Source of the DNA: Zopfochytrium polystomum
Lineage: Eukaryota; Chytridiomycota; Chytridiomycetes; Chytridiales; Chytridiaceae
Length of the DNA: 64,000 bases
Direction of reading: 5' to 3'
Assembly: GCA_025765615.1 (NCBI GenBank)
Contig: JAIVFJ010000009.1
Span: forward strand, 186,001-250,000
Shown: piece after piece, positions 1 through 11,068 of the stretch
Layout: each line of letters begins with the position of its first letter
Position numbering within the stretch: position 1 is the first letter of the stretch
Position numbers and translations under genes: made by a program
The notes under the pieces: generated by a model
Databases searched by the model: none
The model's input: only the letters and a program-made list of their open reading frames with translations
Told to the model about the DNA's origin: nothing

Positions 1-1153
1 AAAGTACCTTGGCAGCCAAAAAGTAACCTCTGTGCGGACACCAGAGCGCGAGCGGGCTTCTGTACAGCATCCAGGCGCGATTGGCGCGCGCCAGGAAAGG
101 CCATATTAATTTGTTCTTGAACCTTTTTTCGTGTTTCTCAAAGTTGGGCCCGCCGGCCATGCCCACCCACCCACACTTTCGTTGCCACACTTCTGTTACC
201 TTTTGTCCCCCGCCCCCCATATATACTTAGCTCGGCTTCAATTATTGCTTCCCACCTCAACAGCCCCGCCCACCTCCGCGTCATGCAAATGCCTCTCCCA
301 CCCCTCTGCCGCTCGTTTATCGGTTTCCTTCCATACAGCCGTCTCTGACCAACAAACCCTCCTTTCTCGTTTCGTGCGAAAGGGCGTGCAGGGACTCTAC
401 TTTTTTTTTTCTTTTTGATCTGTCTTTCTTTTCTCTTTCGTTCTGCGGTGCTGCTTGCCTTGATTTCAGTCATTTAGTCCTCGCTCGCTTCTCCCAGTTG
501 AAAAAAGTGTAATCTCATCTTTTGTTTGTGTTGCAGTTTCGACACGCCTGCCACCCACCGCCATTCTCCCGTTCACGCCGAGTGTGAAAAACAAAGCCCC
601 ACTACTCACCGTTTCTTTTCTTTTCCACCCCGAAGTAAAAACTTTCCTGCATATTACAATGCGCCGGGATGCTTCGAGCGGAGGCTGTTCGCTTGGTCGT
701 TTAAAACGTTTCATAATCAAGCGCGAAGGGGGCGGAGCACTCCTAATTCGTGCGGCAAGGTAGAACAAGGGCATCTCCGCTCTGAAATCTCTTCAGCCAC
801 AGCTCCAGATGTTCACTTTGTGCGGGAATATAGGCTCAAAGCTTGCATGCTGTTTGAGAACCACTCCCACCCCAGCACGCTTATTAACAGCTTCCTCATT
901 TGTTGCCATCGTGACCGCGATCCCAATGGCGCGCCCGATCTTCGCCCCACGTTTGCGGTTCTCGCTTGGTGTTCCTTGCTAGAAAGATGCCCAGTAGGTT
1001 CTGGGGGGAACCGGACAACAGGCACTGTTTTTTCTACGACGAAAGGCAATCGAGCGCGCCGTTTCGCCCTTTGATAGTTGCAAACCTTTTTTTCCCCATG
1101 CTATGGTTTGTGTAGGGTGAATTCCTCTAGTCTCTCATCGATCATCTCAGTAC
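1..1153. other. No gene recognised (left edge)
   Basis: This stretch is rich in pyrimidine runs. Several overlapping open frames exist, the longest being a plus-strand frame at 526-1074, but none shows a recognisable domain, a credible start or consistent splice structure. It may hold the promoter and leader of the weak candidate gene that begins at 1154. I see nothing else I can support. Confidence 0.5.
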
Positions 1154-1726
1154 ATGGACAAGGAGGACAGGACTGCGGAATTGAGTCGGGCTCGTGACAT
1201 TGCTCCGCAAAAGCTCACCGTATTATCTGAGCACGGTTGGAGAGAGCCTGTAAGTGCTGCTTCAATACGCCTTTGTTATTGCTCTAAGCCTGCCATTCCC
1301 AAATAGCTACCATAATTTAGGTGAGACTCCGCAGCCGGCTGAGGATAAAGATGGGCGTCGCGCAGCACGACCCACAGCGTTCCCAGGGACTGAGTCCAAG
1401 CGCTTTTCAAAGCCTCCAAGACCCAACCGACAGGGAATTTTCCACGACCCGCTCGCGGTTGAACGATACAAACTCGGTGAGCTTTGGAAGGTGAACGAGA
1501 ACGCATGCCGTTGCAGTGTTCAGCATCCTCCAAGTGTTCATGGAGGTGAACCTCCCATCACTAAAAATGTGTGTGAGGTTTTCAATTTCTTGGCTAAATC
1601 TCCATTTGGATGTCAATTACAAACAGGACTCGAAGGAGTCTCAATGGCGCCAATCTCAACCGGCTTGGACGCGTGCGGGCGAGAGCCGGACAAGACAATC
1701 GCTTCCAGTTCCAGTCCTGAGGGTTG
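1154..1726 (+). CDS. Weak candidate: hypothetical spliced protein
   Basis: An ATG at 1154 opens 32 codons that stop exactly at a good donor (GTAAGT, 1250). An acceptor (TTAG, 1320) leads to a continuing open frame containing SPSAFQSLQDPTDREFSTTR. A second possible intron (1474-1520) and a third (about 1548-1626) keep a frame open to a TGA at 1724-1726. The splice phases fit, which is the only support for the model. The translated product is hydrophilic, Ser/Pro-rich and matches no family I know. A separate 43-codon frame at 1844-1974 could be another exon. The whole model could be chance, and I would not rely on its exon structure. Confidence 0.22.
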
Positions 1727-1974
1727 AGCAAAACCCTCAACCACCATCGCATCCCCTCACCTAGCCAACCGGCTCCGTGCAAACTTTTGTTCCACTCTCT
1801 CCACCCCAATCGCGAGCTCGCTAACTACAAAACCACTGAACAAATGAACTCCAACTTCACGACTCCCCAATCCGCTGCTGCTCAAGCGCAGTACTTGAAA
1901 TACGTCACCGACACCAACTATCCGTTCTCCGTGCGGTCGCTTCAGGCCTTGCAGACGCTCGGCGTTTTGAACTG

Positions 1975-4201
1975 ATCGCTTCCACCGACGGCGACACCGG
2001 AACCGAATACAACATTGATCACCAATGCTCGGTTTCTCTTATCGCCATTCTCCTCTTGGCGGCTCTGTCAGTGCTGGTTTTTTGAGGTGTGCAAGAACCT
2101 TATACTGAGAGGCTGGAAGCTGCTTGTGGTGTAATGGGGCCGCAGGGGAGAGGGGGAGAAGGGTAGACGATGCTGACGTTCTTCTTTTCCACTGCATCTG
2201 GTTCTCGTAAAAGTACTCGCCAAAGAATCCACTTCCGTGGAGCATTTCGCCCTTCAGATATGCCGACGCCAAATAGTTAGGCACAAGGTTTTTGATCGGA
2301 TAACTTCGGGGGGAAAGCAATGTTTCGCTTCCGCTCCAAGGGCGAAGGGCGGCGCGCTTTTGCTCTAGCGCTGCCTTCCTCCTGGCCCGCCAAACCTCCT
2401 GGCACAGGCAGCTGCACGAGATGCGTCGTCGGGGTAAGCTCTGAGCTCGCACTTTACAATGAATGTTGATGCGACGGCGATCCAGAGCGACCAACCTCCT
2501 ACCTCGGCCTCTGAGTCGGTTGCATACAGTCCCCGGTCAGGCGAGCTCTTGTGACTTAACTGTCACAGATAACGCAAGGGTCAAGTGCGGCGATGGCGAC
2601 TTAGTTCTGAAATGCCTGCCGGGACCGATGAGAATGGAAGATGGCTGTGTAGACGGACGGTGGCTGGCCTCTTGAGCGTGGCCCTTATCGTTTTTGACCA
2701 CTCCACCATGGAAAATGTTAAATACGTGTCGTTTACATACAGAGATGGTCTGAACACACAAAGAGAAATCATTGAAAGAAAACCCAAACATAAGATTGAG
2801 GTAAAATCGCCACAGCTGGCATATGCCAGTTGAAACGCGCCTTCTGTTTTACCGTTCCATGTTGCCGCCCTCTGTCAAACAGCGCAGTTGTGTCGCTTTT
2901 CGTTTCGTTTGGTCCCGCAAGGTGTGCTCTGCTCTCGGAACCGGTGGGGGGAACAATGCAAGTCAAAAAAGGTAAAGACAGCCACAACTACAGAGCGTCT
3001 CCTCAACTCTTGCTTGCTTTTGCTTTGTTTCTGACGGGAACTGCCCCGCGGCAACCCCGACAAAAAAAGGGCAGGTCCTGATTTGAGTGAGGGCTGAGGG
3101 AGAGGGAAATACATCCGCGATTTCATACACGGGATCGGGGGGGCGTTGCCAGGGAACAAGTGTCACCTCCCCTCTGGTCCGACAGCCCGGATGGTGGACA
3201 GGAGGGAAGACAGGTCGGTACTCCACGCGGCGGCTGTGTGTGGGGCCTTGGAAGGCAGACAGAGAGACCACGGAAGTCGATCGGAAAGGACGCAGATGGA
3301 TCTTGTCGTAAGAAGACGGCCTGGGGAAAGAGAGGAGCAGGTATTCGGAGAGGGCGAACTAGCGTTGGGGAAATCGTGGGGTTAGAAAAAAGAGAAAAAG
3401 AGTACGTTAGTTATCGGTCAGATCGTTCAAAGGACGGCGGGACCCCGCGTTTGTTGTTTTTGATGACCCAAACGAGAACATTTCTGCAGATGTGGGGAAA
3501 GCGAAGGAGGGGGAGGGGTGAAGGCTGATGGTTGCGTATTTTTGGGGACGGGGGCCGCATAAAGAAAGGGGTCACCCTCCTCCGGCCCTCTAATTTTACC
3601 AATTAATCGTGCCTGGGGTGGAGCCACAGGGGACGGAGTATTGAAGATCGACGCGACGCGTTCGGTCCGCCCGGCTCGGCGCAGGACACCCGAGGCACGC
3701 CTCGCCGGCACCCGCTCCACAATGCGTCCTGAACTGCTCGGTTCCAAAAGGGCTTACCAAGAACGTCACTTCTCCAAACGGCTTGCAACTTCTTCGGATG
3801 TGGATAGTACCGCGAGAAGGGTGGGGCGGGGCGACTAAAACTGGGCGGGCAGGTGAAGGACGGTTGCATTTGTACCAAGGTGGCGTCGTCCGATTACGCA
3901 GCAACGAAGTTCAACGCCCTCGCCCCGCGCGGGTCCCGGCAGGCCGGCACGCGGAGCCCTCCTCCTCCACGCGCTAGTTGATCCAGCAAGCAGTGCGCAC
4001 TCCGGGTCCGTCTGTCTGCAGGCACAGGCACGTCCACCAGGCTGCGAGCCGGCCGGTGCCTCGTTCCTTCCTCCCTCCCACACCAATTCCCGGCTTCGGC
4101 GGCTCGGCCGACCGACGGGACGCGTGCGGACACCACAAGGCACACACTGACCGACACACCCCAAGAACAACAGACCGCCAGACAAACCGTGCGCCTGCAA
4201 A
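1975..4201. other. No gene recognised
   Basis: Only short, mutually overlapping open frames occur on both strands here. From about 3600 onward the sequence becomes GC-rich and then strongly pyrimidine-biased on the plus strand as it approaches the tandem array at 4285. No domain, RNA gene or terminator is recognisable. Confidence 0.5.
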
Positions 4202-4250
4202 CCTTCGACCTCATCCTCCTTCGACCTCATTTATCCTCCTTCGACCTCGG
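4202..4250 (+). repeat. Three short direct repeats, CCTTCGACCTC core
   Basis: The 11-mer CCTTCGACCTC occurs three times at about 4202, 4218 and 4238. The first two copies continue with AT and the last with GG. The spacings are 16 and 20 nt. The repeat sits just upstream of the intron-like tandem array, and the two together make a locally repetitive pyrimidine-rich zone. No function is apparent. Confidence 0.6.
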
Positions 4251-4284
4251 CCTCGTCTCACTCATTTCTTTTTTTAGTCTTTAG

Positions 4285-4593
4285 CATAGGTTGGAGGTGC
4301 GTTTTTTGCTTTCGCGTTCCCTCTCGCTTGTTTCCCTTTCAGCCTCGGGTTTTAGGTGCGTCCTTCGTTTGTCCTTTCCCCTTACTTTTCCTCCTTCAGC
4401 GCCCGGCTCAGGTGCGTTTTTTTTTTTTTGCTTCTCCGTTCCTCTCACTTTTTTCCCCCGTTTCAGCCTCGGTTTGAGGTGCGTCCTTTGTTTCTTGTTC
4501 GCCTCACATTTCCTCCTTTTCCAGCACTCGGGAGGTGCGTCTTTTGTTTCCGTTACCTCTCCCTTTTGTCAGGATCGGGTTTGGGTCCCCAAG
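4285..4593 (+). repeat. Tandem array of intron-like units with 10-21 nt microexon-like spacers
   Basis: Five consecutive units each begin with GTGCGT, run through a pyrimidine-rich tract and end in CAG. The units lie at 4297-4342, 4356-4399, 4412-4466, 4479-4524 and 4535-4572. They are separated by spacers of 13, 12, 12 and 10 nt, with a 12-nt block before the first unit and a 21-nt block after the last. Several spacers share a CTCGG core, for example CCTCGGGTTTTAG and CCTCGGTTTGAG. Unit starts are spaced 59, 56, 67 and 56 nt apart. The block after the last unit is followed by another donor-like GTACGT. What is visible is a degenerate tandem repeat in which every unit looks like a complete minimal intron. 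Whether it is spliced, and in what transcript, cannot be told. It lies downstream of and antisense to the coiled-coil gene at 5030-6213. Confidence 0.65.
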
Positions 4594-5029
4594 GTACGTA
4601 CTCTTTCCTTTCTCTTTCTGTTTTTTTCTTCTTCTCACTCTTCCTCTCCCCTCACTCTCTCCTCCTTTCTATCTTCAATATTTCCTCTCCACTCGCCACA
4701 TCGATGCCGGACTCGCGGTGAGTTCGCTATTTCTTTCGCTTTTTCTTGATTTTTTTCCTGACCGGCAAACACCCCTTCCGCAACCCCTAAGTGGCGCGAG
4801 TATCCCAGGCCTTTGAAGCGTGTCCCCGTTGCCAGCCACAGTTTAAGGCTGGCTGGAGTGGAATGGGGAGGTCGGGGGCGGTGGGCGAGATTGGGATCGG
4901 GTGATGAATTAACGACTGTACACTCTATTTCAGCACTAACGTTCAATATCTTTTCCTTTATATGGAAAAGAAAAAGTAAGCGGCAGAAAAGGACGAAGAA
5001 AGGTTGAAACTGTGCCACACCTCCACTCT

Positions 5030-6213
5030 TCAGTGAGCCGTCGACCTGCTGCGAAGCCCTTCCAGAGCGGCGATTTTGTCCCTCAAAAGCGCCATCTCGG
5101 CCTCGTGCGACTCCTCCTGGAGCTTTTGCTTGTCCCCACTCAACTGTAGAATCTGCCGCTCCTGGTGGACGCGGATGCCCTGTCATTTTTTTTTTTTTTT
5201 AAAACGGTAAATGGAAAGAACTCAGGCAACCCGGACCACTTTAAGGCCAACAGCACAAAATAAAAAAAATAATACCTTCAACGCCACGTTCTCCTTCCGC
5301 ACGTCCCTCAGCTCGTCCTTGAGCATGGCGATCTCGGACCGCATGCCCTCGATCAGCGTCACGTTCTGACTCTCGGTCAGCGACCGCCGCAGCACCTCGT
5401 TGTGCTTGCGCTCCAGGTCGAGGTGCTTGCGCGACTTTTCAAACAGGCTCTGCAGCCGGTGCGCCTGGAACTCGCGCAGCACCGCCACCTGGTGCGCGTC
5501 GAATTCGTGCGCGGCGTCGTGCGTGACTTTGGTTTCGAATTCCTTTTGGGATTTATGTTGCGTGGTGTCAATATTTATCAAGGCGGAAATCAGTGGGCAG
5601 AGGATGCAAACAGTGTCGCGAGACTGACTTGGATGATCTTTTGCTTCAGCTCGTTGCTCTCGACCATGATGTGGAGCTTACGCCGCAACGCGGACTCGGT
5701 CAACTGCCGCTCGCGGTTCTCGGCCTAACACATGTTTTGGTAGTGTGTTAATGCTTTTGTGTTTTTTGCTATCTCTCCCCCAACCCACGAAGACAGACAC
5801 TCCCTCCCAAATCGCTCACTCACGTGCACCCTCTCCAGCTCCTCCCTCGCTTCCTTCAGCTCCGCCGCCATCCTCTCCCCCGCGACCCGCAACCCCCTCA
5901 TCTCCCCCGCGCCGTCGCGGAACTCGGCAAGCTCGTCCGCCCGCGCCCGCGCCTCCCGCAGCTGCTCCTGCAGCGCCGCGACCGCCACCCCGCGCTCGGC
6001 CTCCGCCGCCTCCAGCGCCGCGGCCGTCCGCGCGTGCAAGTCGCGCAGCGCGGCGTGCTCGTCGCGGAGCGCGGTGAGGGCCGCGGTTGTGGTCGTGAGC
6101 TGCTGCGTGGCCGTGTGCGCTGCGCGGGTGAGAGGGAGGAGGAGGCGCCGGCCGCCGCCGCCGCCGGCGGAGGACGAGGTCGTGAAGGCGCGGAGCTCGC
6201 CGCCGCCGTCCAT
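5030..6213 (-). CDS. Coiled-coil protein, about 300 aa, possibly basal-body associated
   Basis: Four exons join in frame: 6213-5824 (130 codons), 5724-5629 (32 codons), 5542-5276 (89 codons) and 5179-5030 (49 codons plus TGA). All three introns start with GT, end with AG and are phase 0. The product is an almost uninterrupted heptad-rich coiled coil. The N-terminal 50 residues are Gly/Ala/Ser-rich, followed by Ala/Arg/Glu/Leu-rich heptads such as AALEAAEAERGVAVAALQEQ and a C-terminal LRDKIAALEGLRSR. The first exon is very GC-rich. An in-frame ATG at 6295-6297 is an alternative start; I chose 6211-6213 because the upstream codons look non-heptad and could be leader. The gene faces away from Chibby about 630 nt off, which hints at a basal-body or ciliary job, but I do not recognise the family. 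Confidence 0.72.
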
Positions 6214-6845
6214 GTCGTACTGGGTAAATGGGCGTTCGCGGCGCGCGCGAGTGTGGGTGAACATGAGGTGGGGGACCGCGGTTATCAAAAAAGTCAAGTT
6301 TGGGAACGATCAACTGCAGGGATCCGAGCACGGGGGGTGGGTGTACCGATGCGTTATCCATCGTTCCGGGTCCCGTGGCGACCACGATTGACATTTCCGC
6401 GAAAAATTCGAGTGGTTGCAGGGCGAGCGATATTAACGGCTCGTGCCGCTGATGTTGGTTACACTGCACAAAATGAATAAGTCTCGGCCAAGAAAAATGT
6501 GATCTAAAAGATGAGTAGAATGGAACGAATAACCCAAGCAACTAGCAGCGTTGAAAACTACAAAGTCGTTGTATCTTGGTGCCGAGCGGCGCGGTGCTAC
6601 AATACTGACTTAGCGTGGGCGATCTCTGTGACCCACTGCAACGGGTTGTTTGCCCTTTCGTGCTAGTGAGGAGGTGGTGTGCAGGAGGAACGTGCGGGAG
6701 AGCGTTTCTTTATTTCTTCTCGCCTTTCCTATCCATTTGCTCATCCACATCATCACGCTTTGCGTTCAAATAGCTATAGTGGTTGCTGAATAAGCACAAA
6801 GTCGAAGAATTGTCCCCGAGAAAAACGTTCATCCCCAAACACGCC
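6214..6845. promoter_or_regulatory. Divergent intergenic region: coiled-coil gene / Chibby
   Basis: This 630-nt gap lies between two divergent genes, a coiled-coil protein on the minus strand and Chibby on the plus strand, so both promoters should be inside it. I see no clear TATA box or shared motif. The call rests on gene orientation only. Confidence 0.4.
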
Positions 6846-7356
6846 ATGGAAAGGCATCTACGCCGCTTTTCGGACAGGTACTGCGGATTTTCGCGGCAGA
6901 GCTTCTTTTGATTCTTTTGAAACCAGCCTCTGAGCGCACACGTTGCTCGATCTGCTCACCTCCATTGGCCACGTTCTCCCCTTGTCCCTCCGTTCATCAT
7001 CGGGAATCCCCAGCTTCAAAAAGTCACCGGTCAAGCAAAACCCACAGCGCTACGACCCGGAAGATGAATCGGATCCGATTCGAATGGTTCTCGGAGACGT
7101 GGAGCTAGTGTACGAGAACAGAGAATGGCAAGCGGCGGGCGGCGCAGAGTCCAAGGAGCTCGCTGAGAAGAATCGACTTCTCGAGGTGGAGAACCAGCTC
7201 CTGAAGTTCAAATTGAATATGATGATGGACATGGTGAGAATGAATAGTGTATCGTCGGCGGAATCACGGAGAGACTGACGTTTGATCTTCTTGGCTCAGT
7301 TGTCCACTGCGAAGCTGGACCTTTTGACTCTTCAGAACGAGAAGAACATGGCGTAA
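6846..7356 (+). CDS. CBY1: Chibby family protein (basal-body/ciliary adaptor)
   Basis: Three exons join in phase: 6846-6877, 7014-7233 and 7300-7356, giving about 102 residues. Animal Chibby is about 126. The order matches the family: a basic N-terminal SFKKSPVK segment (compare FSPKKTP in animal Chibby), a middle block with VELVYENREWQAAGG (compare LKFENGQWIAETG), then a C-terminal leucine-zipper coiled coil containing ENQLLKFKLNMMMDM. In animals Chibby binds beta-catenin, but its older and wider role is at the distal appendages and transition zone of basal bodies. An organism without Wnt signalling would use it there. The very short first exon MERHLRRFSD is inferred from phase. Presence of this gene is a main argument that the organism makes flagellated cells. 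Confidence 0.88.
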
Positions 7357-8357
7357 ATTGGCCCAGTAGGAGGGAACATATTTTTTTCTCGAGGAATTCG
7401 TGAGTGGAATGGAACCAAAATCGACAATTTGTCGATCCGTTCCGTTTTGAGAGTTCTGGCTCCGCGGGATCAAGTTCGCTCACGCACCGTGTCTACGATA
7501 AAGCTTCTAAATAAATGGTGGATCAAAGGGATACTATAAGGTAGAGGGATAATTATCAGCCTTGGCCCTTACAAGACGAGTTAACAAAAAAAAAATATCC
7601 TCTCTTCACTGTCATTCTGCGCATAAAAATAAACCCGCTAATTCCAATTCGTGGCCGCACAGCAACTTGAGGATTTTCATCGGTTGCCCGACTCCACTGA
7701 CCAAACCGATGATGATTTCAAACCCTCTCGTCTGACTCTCTGGGGAAACAGCACGGCCAAAATGGCCCAGAGCCGGGTCTATCACTCAACTGTGGTTTGA
7801 TGAGAAATGGCAGTTCACAAAAAAAAAAAGTTCTCATATCGAAAACATTTGTATTGAAAGGCTGCGAGGAAGAAGGGTCTTTTCTTGCACACGGCATTGA
7901 GGGTTCAAAGGAATTGATTGAGTGGGTGTGTCGCGCTTGCTGGGTCAAAGAATCAAAGAACCCCTAGGCCAATTATGCTTACGTCATCTGTGCGGTTGGA
8001 TTTTATATTCGTCCTTTCTTCGTGTCCAAAGGCAATCATTATTTATTTATTTATGGGTAAATCGTCAAGCAAGCGATCGATGGAAGGCAATTGGCAATTG
8101 CTTTGCTTGGCATGGGAAAAAGGGAGGGAGTGACTGGACTGGCCTGCGAGTGACTCAGAGTGAGCGAAGAGAAACAGACACGCACCAAGGGGGATTGCGC
8201 CGCCAAGACATGCATATATATGCGGGAGAGAACAGAGTGAGAAAAATGAGCACATCACGCATCAGTCGCGCGGTCATTGGTGCGATTGGTCGGATTTGTT
8301 TCGGAGTTTGTCCTTCGCGCATATTGGTTAATGCGTTGTGGCGATAGGAAAATAGTG
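7357..8357. other. No gene recognised between Chibby and the ferric reductase-like gene
   Basis: This region is AT-richer, with several poly-A runs (about 7586, 7820) and no open frame with domain support. It should hold the 3' end of Chibby and distal upstream sequence of the flavocytochrome gene. Confidence 0.5.
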
Positions 8358-8455
8358 ACAGACAGAGAAGCAGATAGACAGACAGGCAGACAGCAGCACT
8401 AGGACAGACAGAAACAGGACAGGACAGGCATGCAGACAGACAGACAGACAGATAG
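8358..8455 (+). repeat. Degenerate ACAG/GACAGG microsatellite
   Basis: This run is built from CAGA and ACAGG units, including perfect stretches such as CAGACAGACAGACAGATAG, with interruptions. It is a simple-sequence tract about 0.45 kb upstream of the ferric reductase-like gene. No coding or RNA role is apparent. Confidence 0.7.
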
Positions 8456-8666
8456 GCGGTGGGTGGGCTTGGGTGGGTGGTGCACAGCAGCACCGCAAAC
8501 GGCAAAACGGCGCGCATTGTGTGCTGCTTGCTGACTTGTTGTTTGTAGTGCGCAAGCAACAAGCATCCTTGACAAATAAGAGAGAGGGAAAAAAGAAGGC
8601 AAGATCAAGGAAGGCAACAAACACAGAATCCATCCATCCATATCCATCCATATCCATATCATATCA

Positions 8667-8676
8667 TATATAAAAG
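8667..8676 (+). promoter_or_regulatory. TATA-box-like element TATATAAAAG
   Basis: TATATAAAAG fits the TATAWAAR consensus. It follows a run of TATCCA/ATATC repeats and lies 213 nt upstream of the ATG at 8890, a plausible distance for a TATA box plus leader. The call is by consensus and position only. Confidence 0.45.
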
Positions 8677-8889
8677 GGGGAAAGAAACAGCAGTCGCCTC
8701 GGAAAGCCTCATCAGTTCCGCGCCCCTTTCTTTTGTCTTCACCTGCCAACAAAGGCCTCATTCTCGTTCATCCCTTCCGTCTGTCGTTCGTCCCGACTCC
8801 CGACTCCGACGACGACGACGGCGACACCCAATCGTCGACCCCGACTTACTTCTACCACGCACCACGCACCACGCACAAGCCAAGCAGCA

Positions 8890-11068
8890 ATGTCCTCCGC
8901 CGCCCCTTCAGACCGCCCTTCGCCGCCGTCGCCCCTCCCCCGCGACTCGTCGGCAACCGCCCTGTCTTCCTCTTCCGCCGCGACGTTCCCGCCTGCCGAT
9001 CACCGCGCATCCTTCCGCTCCTCCCTCGCGTCAGACGCGGGCGGCCGTGGCTCTCCCTCCCGCCGCCGCGCGGCGCTGGCCCGAACGCTGATCCCGCTCT
9101 CCGCAACGGTCCTGCTCGGCCTGTCTGCCTGCGTCTTCCCGGCTTCGTGGGTCTTTGCTCACTTTTACGCCGGCAACAAGGCCGGTTGCTTCTCGGACGT
9201 CTGCGACCACACCAGCCCCACCAAGGCCGCTCCCATCCGCAAGAACCTCGCGCTGTTCTACTCCTTCCTCGCCCTGACCGCCGCCCTCGCCCTGGCCGCC
9301 AAAGTCCTCCGCCCCGTCCGGCGCGTCTTTGCCTTTGCGCCGTTCAAGTCGTCGGTCGTCACCGTCGGCGAAGTCGGCTGGTTCGCTCTGGCCGTGTTTG
9401 TCGCCTGCTTTGCGTCGCCCGCTACGAACTGGATGGCTTACTACTCCATGAAGAACGGCCAGGTCGCCAGCGGCAACTGGCAGTGGATTCACGCCATCTT
9501 TGAGGTCCTCACGTGGCTGGCGGGCGACTCGGCGTCCATCATTTACGGGCTCGTCCTGTTGCCGGCGTCAAAGTACTCGGCAGTCAACGACGCCTTGGGA
9601 CTGCCGTACTCTTCGACCGTCCGCGTGCACCAGTGGCTCGGATACGCGACCTTTTGGACCGTCATGGCCCACTTTGCGACGGGACTCCTCGACGAGCAGT
9701 GGGGCGCCTCGGCCTTTTTCACCCTCTTGTTCGTTCCGAGGCAGGACAGGACCGGCGCCTCGCCCTGGGGCAACAGGAACTACCTCTTTGTGTTTGGCGC
9801 TTGGGCCACGATCGCGCTGTGCATTGTTGTCGCAACGGCGCTGCCGTTTGTTCGCAGGAGGGCCTACAACGTCTTTTACGTTTCACACATGCTGGTCATT
9901 GCGTTCATCCTGTTTGCCTATTTCCACGCGTCAATGTCCATCTTCTTTGCAATTCCCGGTAAGCAAAAAAATCCTGTGAAGTGTTTTACTTTCGAAGACC
10001 GGTTTTTTTTTTTTTGGATATGCCTATGTTTCTGACCGCACCAATTCTTTGAAGGTCTTGTTCTGTGGGGAATAGACGGTTGCCTCCGATTTGCCTCGCG
10101 CTTCAAGGCAAACACCATTGTCGAATACACCACCGAAGAATGCGGCTACCGCACCATCACGGTAAAGACCCACCGCGGAACCACCTGCAGGCCCGGTCAG
10201 TTCATGCGCGTCGCGGTTCCAGCCGTTTCCGCGTTCGAGTACCACCCGTGGTCCGTGCTGCGAGCCACCGACACCACCGTCACCTTCCTGTTTGCACCGG
10301 CCTCGTCCAAGCCCGCGCAGTGGACCTCCAAAGTCGTCAAATACCTGGACGAGTCCGCCTCGGACCTCAACGCGCCCGGCGCGAAACCGCCAAAGGTGCG
10401 CCTGCAAGGACCGTTCGGCCGCGCGGCGGGCATCGCCGCAGACTTTGACGCCTACCACTCCATCGTCCTCTACGTCGGCGGCACCGGCGTCGCTCCGGCC
10501 CTCGCCATCCTCGACCACATCCTCCGCACCCGCGAATCCTCGTCCTCGTCGTCGTCATCGTCGGTCGCCGCCGCCGCCGCCGACCTCGTGACCTCCGACA
10601 CAAAGTCCGAGACCGTCACCGCCGCCGGCGGCAGGCCGCCTCCCCGCGCTCCGCGTCTTCCTCTTTTGGGCCGCACCCGCACCGGGCATCGAGCGCCTCT
10701 CGGCCCTGCAGCCGCTGCTGCGCGAGGTCGCCGCGTCCGACGTCGCGCTGACCCTGCACCTGTACGACACGTCGCGCCCCGGGTTCGACGTCGAGGCCGC
10801 TGCCGGGGCCGGCGGCGAGGTCAAGCTGCTGGACGGCGGCGTCGCCATCCATGCCACCCGCGCCCGCCCGCACCTCCGCGCGCTGCTGAACAAGCACGTG
10901 CTCGCAAAGGTCGTGGCGGCGCAGGAGGCGGGCGGGACGGCCCGCGTCGGGGTGTTTATGTGCGGGCCAGAGTCGTTCATGGCCGACGGGCTGGCCAGCG
11001 TCGCGGCGTTCAAGAGCCACAACGAAAAGGTCGTTGTTGACACCGAGGTCGAGTCGTACGCGCTGTGA
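8890..11068 (+). CDS. Ferric reductase / NADPH-oxidase-like flavocytochrome
   Basis: This is a transmembrane electron carrier that should pass electrons from NADPH via FAD and two haems across a membrane to ferric iron or oxygen. Exon 1 (8890-9958) encodes a Ser/Pro-rich cytosolic start, about six membrane segments and paired haem histidines in VHQWLGYATFWTVMAHFATG and SHMLVIAFILFAYFHAS. A phase-1 intron (9959-10054) leads to the FAD domain (PGQFMRV; HPWSVL in place of HPFS), then the NADPH loop VGGTGVAP and the C-terminal MCGPESFMADG. Between VGGTGVAP and the next strand (RVFLFWA) lies a Ser/Ala-rich low-complexity stretch. The reading frame shifts by one base there, between 10592 and 10652, and no GT/AG intron I could find restores it. 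FRE and NOX subtypes cannot be separated by eye. No EF-hands are visible. Confidence 0.85.

Noticed and set aside
526..1074. 182-codon open frame near the left edge
   Set aside because: It has no ATG-supported start, no domain and a composition like the surrounding non-coding DNA.
5759..6480. Long plus-strand frames rich in Ser, Arg and Pro
   Set aside because: They are antisense shadows of the GC-rich first exon of the coiled-coil gene, whose minus-strand splice phases fit.
8358..8455. Possible CRISPR-like or functional repeat array
   Set aside because: It is a simple tetranucleotide microsatellite without spacers, in a eukaryotic context.
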